Shown here piece after piece: positions 1 to 5,724 of a stretch of 5,724 nucleotides of DNA (the stretch's first letter is position 1; the number at the start of each line of letters is the position of its first letter). The position numbers were made by a program, and so were the translations under genes. The stretch lies in contig WQYS01000174.1 in NCBI GenBank assembly GCA_009781125.1, positions 1-5,724 on the forward strand. Reading direction: 5' to 3'. Below the pieces are notes generated by a model. That model made no database searches and had not been told where the DNA came from. It saw nothing but the letters and a program-made list of their open reading frames with translations. Source of the DNA: Acidobacteriaceae bacterium. Lineage in GTDB: Bacteria > Acidobacteriota > Terriglobia > Terriglobales > Acidobacteriaceae.

Positions 1-425
1 AGCAGCAAGGGGCCGCATGGCTCGGGATGCTTAAGCAGCACCGTCCGGAGCCTCCAGAAGATTTGCTGGCACGCATATTAAGCAAGACCAGCCAGGCCAG
101 CCCAACTCCGGCAGCAAGCCCCGTTTTCGTGTTCCGGCCCGGCGGCCTGCGCGCCTTCGTGCATATCTTCATGCAGCCCCGGCTGGTGATGACCGCTGCC
201 ATGGCCTTCTTCTCCATTGCGCTGACGCTCAATCTGACGGGAGTCCGCGTCAGCACTCTGCGCGATCTCAGACCTGCCAGCATTCAACGAGCTATTTATG
301 CAACCGGCGCGCGAGTTGCAGCAGGTCTCCGGCAGCGCGGCGCCCTTCAGGCAGAACGGTTTGAATCACAACTCCGAACATCCGAAACAGTCCGGTCCCT
401 GGCCAGGGCCGGGCACCAACAGTAA
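1..425 (+). CDS. Putative anti-sigma factor (C-terminal part, 5'-truncated by window edge)
   Basis: The frame is open to the left edge (first whole codon at position 3), so the gene very probably starts upstream. The ATG at 27 sits inside the segment WLGMLKQHRPEPPEDLLARI, which reads as continuous protein, and it has no good ribosome binding site. The visible part has a Pro/Glu-rich linker ending in a DLLARIL helix, an Ala/Pro-rich spacer, and one hydrophobic segment (about residues 53-72 counted from the ATG at 27, around MTAAMAFFSIALTLNLTGV). A basic, Arg- and Gln-rich tail of about 60 residues follows. Acidobacterial anti-sigma proteins with an N-terminal zf-HC2 zinc finger have this linker, single membrane span and tail; the finger itself would lie outside the window. 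The stop at 423-425 lies 11 bp before the next gene and overlaps its ribosome binding site, so the two are probably co-transcribed. The family call is from recall of this neighbourhood, not from a catalytic motif. Confidence 0.6.
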   Translation, partial: QQGAAWLGMLKQHRPEPPEDLLARILSKTSQASPTPAASPVFVFRPGGLRAFVHIFMQPRLVMTAAMAFFSIALTLNLTGVRVSTLRDLRPASIQRAIYATGARVAAGLRQRGALQAERFESQLRTSETVRSLARAGHQQ

Positions 426-430
426 AGGGG
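424..430 (+). promoter_or_regulatory. Ribosome binding site of the B-box protein gene
   Basis: AAAGGGG ends 6 nt before the ATG at 437 and begins inside the TAA stop of the preceding gene. This supports the start at 437 and suggests translational coupling with the upstream gene. Confidence 0.55.
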
Positions 431-436
431 AACGGT

Positions 437-1453
437 ATGAGCTGCTCCAACCATCCTGAACGCGAACACACTGCTTTTTGTCAGAACTGCGGCAAGCCTG
501 TATGCACGGAGTGCGCCCGCAGCGTCGGCACATCTACCTACTGCGAGTCCTGCCTCGCCGCCCGGCTTGCGGGAACGGCCCCGTATCCCGGAGCTTCCGC
601 CGGAGGCCAGAGTCCCGTGCTGGCCGCTATCCTGGGCTTCATCCCCGGCGTCGGCGCCATGTATAACGGCCAGTTCGTCAAAGGTATCGTTCACATAGCC
701 GTCTTCGCCGTTCTGGTCTCGCTCAGCGATTACTTCGGCATCTTCGGTCTGTTCATAGCCGGATGGGTCTTCTACCAGGTGATCGAGGCCTACTACACGG
801 CCCGCGCCCTCCGTGACGGGCTGCCGCTGCCCAATCCCTTCGGCCTCAACGATCTGGGTGAGCGGCTGGGTTTCGGCAGGTCGTGGACCCCGGGTGCGGG
901 ACCATTTGCGACTCCGGGAAGCGCGGTTCCGTCCGCTGCGCCGCCGCACCCAGACTGGACCGCAGCACCGGGTATCTACGCCAATCCCTATGCGGTTCCC
1001 GAGCCGCCGGTTCCGGCCACTGCGTCGAGCCGCTTTCCCTCAGCCGCCCTCTGGCTCATCGGCCTCGGAGTGTTCTTCTTCATCACCAACGAGGGCTTCT
1101 TTCACGTCTCGATGCAAAGGATTCTGCCCATCCTTATCATTGCCCTCGGCGTGTGGCTGTTTCTTCATTTGATGGGCCTTTCCGGCTCCAGCATGGCCGA
1201 CGACGGCTCGGCCTGTTACCGCGTGCGGCTTGCCAACGCGCTGCGCGGCCCGGTCTGGATCGTGCTGATTGGGCTGCTGTCGCTGCTGGCGAGCTTCGGC
1301 ATCCTTTCCCTGAGACGAAGCTGGCCCCTGTTCCTCATCGCCGGCGGAGGGATGGTCCTGCTGGACCGCTGGCTGCGCAACTCTGCCGCGGCCCGCGCCG
1401 CCGCGCCGCCTGCTCCCGAACAGCTTGATTCTCAAGAGGAGAGCCAGCCATGA
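437..1453 (+). CDS. B-box-type zinc finger multi-span membrane protein
   Basis: This protein of 338 residues opens with a compact zinc module. Cys3, His6, Cys15, Cys18, Cys23, Cys26, Cys36 and Cys39 give paired ligands for two zinc ions, as in B-box-like fingers. Residues 59-120 form a hydrophobic block containing GFIPGVGAMYNGQFVKGIVH, which resembles the TM2 domain pattern. A Pro/Ala/Gly-rich linker (about 126-198) follows. Then come two hydrophobic hairpins, about 201-217 with 229-246 and about 271-288 with 296-310. Each has the look of the LiaI/LiaF-type membrane region (G-hydrophobic stretch, then R.WP or RILPI, then a second span ending in a basic residue). The start at 437 has a good ribosome binding site, and the stop overlaps the next start. 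The zinc module is probably cytoplasmic and may bind a protein partner; that is inference. No enzyme motif is visible and the role is unknown. The domain reading is fairly sure, the function is not. Confidence 0.85.
   Translation: MSCSNHPEREHTAFCQNCGKPVCTECARSVGTSTYCESCLAARLAGTAPYPGASAGGQSPVLAAILGFIPGVGAMYNGQFVKGIVHIAVFAVLVSLSDYFGIFGLFIAGWVFYQVIEAYYTARALRDGLPLPNPFGLNDLGERLGFGRSWTPGAGPFATPGSAVPSAAPPHPDWTAAPGIYANPYAVPEPPVPATASSRFPSAALWLIGLGVFFFITNEGFFHVSMQRILPILIIALGVWLFLHLMGLSGSSMADDGSACYRVRLANALRGPVWIVLIGLLSLLASFGILSLRRSWPLFLIAGGGMVLLDRWLRNSAAARAAAPPAPEQLDSQEESQP
1436..1441 (+). promoter_or_regulatory. Ribosome binding site of the small LiaI/LiaF-like gene
   Basis: GAGGAG lies 8 nt before the ATG at 1450, inside the last codons of the preceding gene. 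Together with the ATGA overlap (1450-1453) it fixes the start and points to coupled translation. Confidence 0.6.
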
Positions 1454-1944
1454 CAAACGTACCTCCTCCACCGCAGCCTCCTCCTGGCTACGACTGGCGC
1501 GCCTACCGCCGCGTCATGAGAGAGCAGGCGCGCATGCAGCGCAACATGCTGCGGGCGCAGCGCGATGCCATCCGTGCCCAGATGCGAGTCCAGATGCGAG
1601 CACAGAGACGCGCCCTGCGGCGCAGCTCCATCATCGGGCCGCTGCTGCTGATTGCCCTCGGCGTTGTCTTCCTCCTCATCGAGATGGGAAGGATCAGCTG
1701 GTATCAGGCCGGGTTCTGGTACAGCCGCTGGTGGCCTCTGGTTCTTGTTGGTATTGGCATCGTCGTGCTCATCGAGTGGATCGTCGATCAGCGCCTCTAC
1801 TCCGGCGACGCGCCGTACCGCCGCACGCTCGGCGGAGGCGTCGTCTTGCTGTTGATTCTCCTCGTGGGAACAGGCCTTGTCTCGAACGCCGCGCGCAATC
1901 ACGAATGTTTGCGCCATTCCATCCATATCGGTTACATCCAGTAA
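1450..1944 (+). CDS. Small membrane protein with LiaI/LiaF-like region, possibly C-terminally shortened
   Basis: The product has 164 residues. It begins with a Pro-rich tip (residues 5-12), followed by a strongly basic segment (about 17-59) rich in Arg, Gln, Met and Ala that should form a long helix. Three membrane spans follow at about 60-79, 94-112 and 127-146. The R-SSIIGPLLLIALGVVFLL and WYSRWWPLVLVGIGIVVLIEW stretches match the two-helix LiaI/LiaF-like membrane pattern also seen in the preceding protein. Positive charge before the first span predicts a cytoplasmic N-terminus. After the third span the protein ends within 18 residues. The relatives I recall from acidobacteria continue into a long extracytoplasmic domain, so this copy may be truncated. 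The start overlaps the previous stop by 4 bp, and the gene is probably the last of its operon. The function is unknown; a role in envelope stress sensing is inference from the neighbours. Confidence 0.78.
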   Translation: MTNVPPPPQPPPGYDWRAYRRVMREQARMQRNMLRAQRDAIRAQMRVQMRAQRRALRRSSIIGPLLLIALGVVFLLIEMGRISWYQAGFWYSRWWPLVLVGIGIVVLIEWIVDQRLYSGDAPYRRTLGGGVVLLLILLVGTGLVSNAARNHECLRHSIHIGYIQ

Positions 1945-2041
1945 CGGACTCGATCGGCTTTGGGGACCAAGTAATGCGGGCAACGGAGTACCATAGAAAT
2001 AGAGTGAGCAGCGTGTCTCTGAATCCGGTGAGTCTATCCCG

Positions 2042-2063
2042 CATGGCGTCCGGCCATGATTTT
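2042..2063 (+). terminator. Possible weak rho-independent terminator
   Basis: CATGGC (2042-2047) pairs perfectly with GCCATG (2053-2058) across a 5-nt loop and is followed by ATTTT (2059-2063). It lies about 100 bp after the stop at 1944 and 77 bp before prfA, a sensible place to end the upstream operon. The stem is only 6 bp and the T tract is short, so this may be chance. Confidence 0.35.
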
Positions 2064-2109
2064 GCCTAGCTGCGTTCATCTCCGCTGCTCGTCATCTGTT
2101 TGCAATCCA

Positions 2110-2115
2110 TATACA
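2110..2115 (+). promoter_or_regulatory. Weak -10-like box upstream of prfA
   Basis: TATACA matches four of six positions of the sigma-70 -10 consensus in an AT-richer patch 25 bp before prfA. No convincing -35 box is found 16 to 18 bp upstream, so this is only a candidate. Confidence 0.2.
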
Positions 2116-2130
2116 ACCCCTGTTTAGACA

Positions 2131-2136
2131 AAAGGA
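2131..2136 (+). promoter_or_regulatory. Ribosome binding site of prfA
   Basis: AAAGGA ends 3 nt before the ATG at 2140. The spacing is short, but the start is confirmed by the protein, whose first residues match the usual N-terminus of release factor 1. Confidence 0.45.
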
Positions 2137-2139
2137 CTT

Positions 2140-3207
<1,068 letters not shown>

Positions 3208-3237
3208 TCACACAAGACTCAACCGTGAAATAGAGCT

Positions 3238-4569
3238 ATGCCCGGAACATCTACGAGTAATGATTCGACCGCGACAGCTTCTATCCACGGAGTGGATGCA
3301 CGTGCGCTTTACCGGAAGATTACGTGGCGTCTGATTCCGTATCTCTTCCTGCTGTACATCGTCGCGTATGTAGACCGCGTCAATGTAGGTTTTGCGGCGA
3401 TGGATATGAAGCGGCAGCTCGCCTTCGGAGACACCGTCTATGGAACCGGGGCGGGAATCTTCTTCATCGGCTATGCGCTGTTCGGCGTGCCCAGCAATCT
3501 GCTGATTCAGCGCGTGGGAACACGCCGCCTGATCTCCGGGATCATGATCAGTTGGGGCATCATCGCCACCATGATGATGTTTGTGCAATCGGTACATTCG
3601 TTCTATCTGGTTCGTTTTCTGCTGGGTGTGTCCGAGGCGGGATTTTTCCCCGGAATGATGTACTACCTCACCTTCTGGTTTCCTTCGTCCGAGCGTGGCC
3701 GGGCCGTGGCGAAGTTCATGACGGCCACCTCGATAGCGGGAGTTGTAGGAGGCCCGGTCTCCAGCGTCCTTCTGAAGCTCGACGGCGTAGCCGGTCTCCA
3801 CGGATGGCAATGGCTGTTCGCTGCCGAGGGAATCCCCACGGTTTTATTGGGAATCTCCGTGCTGTTCGTTCTGAAGGATGGCCCCGGCCATGCCGGTTGG
3901 TTGCAGCCAGAGGAAACGCGCTGGCTGGCCGATGAGTTGTCACGTGACCGCACAAGCTATGGAGCCAATGAGCGCAGCACGTTCGGCGACGCCATCCGTA
4001 TGCCAGCGGTCTGGGTTATGGCCGGTATCTACCTTGCAACTCAGATAGGCATATACATTGTGAATCTGTGGATGCCGCTGATCCTGGATAGCGCTGGCAA
4101 GGGAGCTTACAATTCCGTACACATTGCGCGTTATGCAGCCGTGCCCTATCTGCTGGCAGCGATCTTTACCGTGGCCGTTGGATGGAGTTCGGATCGAACC
4201 AACGAACGGCGAGGCCATCTTGCAGGATGTCTTGCGCTGGCGGCGGCAGGTTTCGCCTGGGCTGCCGTGGCTCACAGCTTTTTGATTGCGTTCAGCGCGA
4301 TGTCGCTGGTGGCGATCGGAATGTGGAGTTCCATGGGGCCGTTCTGGGCGCTGATGACTCGCGCCGTAACCGGCACAGCCGCTGCCACCGGAGTTGCCAT
4401 CGTCATCGGGGGTGGCGGACTTGGCGGCTTCATCGGCCCCTATGTCACAGGAAGACTAAGAGAAGCAACCGACAGCTTCGCCCGCGGGCTGTATGCGGTC
4501 AGCCTGCTCTCGCTCGCGGCAGCTCTTGTGAGTCTGGCAGTAAGAGCCAGAGCCAATACGAATCAGTAA
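3238..4569 (+). CDS. MFS transporter, anion:cation symporter (ACS) type
   Basis: This inner-membrane secondary transporter has 443 residues, normal for the family, and about 12 predicted spans: roughly 32-52, 66-90, 97-116, 121-142, 160-180, 188-212, 258-280, 298-316, 326-344, 347-371, 380-402 and 416-435. A central loop (213-257) separates the two halves. Family signatures are YVDRVNVGFAAMDM at the end of span 1, the QRVGTRR motif-A equivalent (91-97), RFLLGVSEAGFFPGMMYY in span 4, HGWQWLFAAEGIP before span 6, and SDRTNERRGH (318-327) as the second motif-A site. This pattern fits the phthalate/tartrate/hexuronate/galactonate group, whose members bring in organic anions with a cation, usually H+. 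The substrate cannot be read from the sequence. The ATG at 3238 has only a weak ribosome binding site (TAGAG, 3231-3235), and the next in-frame Met is inside span 1, so the start is likely right. It lies 30 bp after prfA with no visible terminator, so read-through is possible. Confidence 0.93.
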   Translation: MPGTSTSNDSTATASIHGVDARALYRKITWRLIPYLFLLYIVAYVDRVNVGFAAMDMKRQLAFGDTVYGTGAGIFFIGYALFGVPSNLLIQRVGTRRLISGIMISWGIIATMMMFVQSVHSFYLVRFLLGVSEAGFFPGMMYYLTFWFPSSERGRAVAKFMTATSIAGVVGGPVSSVLLKLDGVAGLHGWQWLFAAEGIPTVLLGISVLFVLKDGPGHAGWLQPEETRWLADELSRDRTSYGANERSTFGDAIRMPAVWVMAGIYLATQIGIYIVNLWMPLILDSAGKGAYNSVHIARYAAVPYLLAAIFTVAVGWSSDRTNERRGHLAGCLALAAAGFAWAAVAHSFLIAFSAMSLVAIGMWSSMGPFWALMTRAVTGTAAATGVAIVIGGGGLGGFIGPYVTGRLREATDSFARGLYAVSLLSLAAALVSLAVRARANTNQ

Positions 4570-4645
4570 CAACTAGTGGGTCTGGAACGAGATGGTATCC
4601 TTGACGTTGGTTTGTCCATAATTTTCTTTCATTGAGGTGCCGGGA
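4570..4645 (+). other. Leader region between transporter gene and ahcY
   Basis: This 76-bp, AT-richer gap contains TTGACG (4601-4606) and CATAAT (4617-4622). Each resembles a promoter box, but only 10 bp separate them, so they cannot serve as a normal -35/-10 pair. A pyrimidine-rich run (4622-4630) precedes the ribosome binding site. I see no hairpin followed by a T tract and no match to the SAH riboswitch core that precedes ahcY in some bacteria. Confidence 0.3.
4634..4639 (+). promoter_or_regulatory. Ribosome binding site of ahcY
   Basis: GAGGTG is a strong match to the anti-Shine-Dalgarno complement and lies 6 nt before the ATG at 4646. It fixes the start, which also agrees with the usual N-terminus of the enzyme. 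Confidence 0.7.

Positions 4646-5724
<1,079 letters not shown>

Noticed and set aside
27..29. ATG at 27 as the true start of the first gene
   Set aside because: The same frame is open to the window edge, reads as continuous protein before this codon, and there is no clear ribosome binding site ahead of it.
1425..2069. Alternative + frame of 214 codons across the small membrane protein gene
   Set aside because: It is Arg/Ala/His-rich with no hydrophobic or domain pattern, while the overlapping frame from 1450 has a good ribosome binding site, three membrane spans and a coupled start.
1432..2079. 215-codon minus-strand frame opposite the small membrane protein gene
   Set aside because: Its product shows no domain, and the + frame explains the region; it only extends into the gap because stops happen to be absent.
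2099..2128. TTGCAA/TTTAGA promoter pair ahead of prfA
   Set aside because: With a 17-bp spacer the predicted transcript would begin within the ribosome binding site, and the -10 match is only three of six.
4570..4645. SAH riboswitch before ahcY
   Set aside because: The gap is short and AT-rich, lacks the conserved GC-rich core and pseudoknot partners, and contains no stable hairpin near the ribosome binding site.

Overview
The window looks like ordinary chromosome of a moderately GC-rich soil bacterium, most likely an acidobacterium of the Terriglobus/Granulicella/Edaphobacter type. That placement is inference. It rests on the gene order in the first 1.9 kb (an anti-sigma-factor-like protein, then a B-box zinc-finger membrane protein, then a small LiaI/LiaF-like membrane protein), which I recognise as typical of that group, and on the sequence style of the prfA and ahcY products. 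All six genes are on the + strand, and the long minus-strand frames are shadows of them.

Layout. From 1 to 425 is the 3' end of a membrane protein that resembles the C-terminal half of a zinc-finger anti-sigma factor; its start lies outside the window. From 437 to 1453 is a protein with an N-terminal B-box-like zinc module, a TM2-like membrane segment and two further hydrophobic hairpins. From 1450 to 1944 is a short membrane protein whose start overlaps the previous stop as ATGA. These three form one tight unit, probably for envelope sensing or regulation, whose function I cannot name. A gene-free stretch of about 195 bp (1945-2139) carries a weak terminator-like hairpin. Then come prfA (2140-3207, peptide chain release factor 1), an MFS transporter of the anion:cation symporter type (3238-4569), and ahcY (4646 to beyond the window end, S-adenosylhomocysteine hydrolase).

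How the genes fit together. The first three genes make one membrane-associated module. prfA is translation housekeeping, and ahcY clears S-adenosylhomocysteine in the methyl cycle. The transporter begins 30 bp after prfA and may be read through from it, but no functional link is evident. I found no mobile element, CRISPR array, tRNA or rRNA. No clearly novel system is visible. The most curious part is the 5' membrane module, including the apparently shortened third gene.
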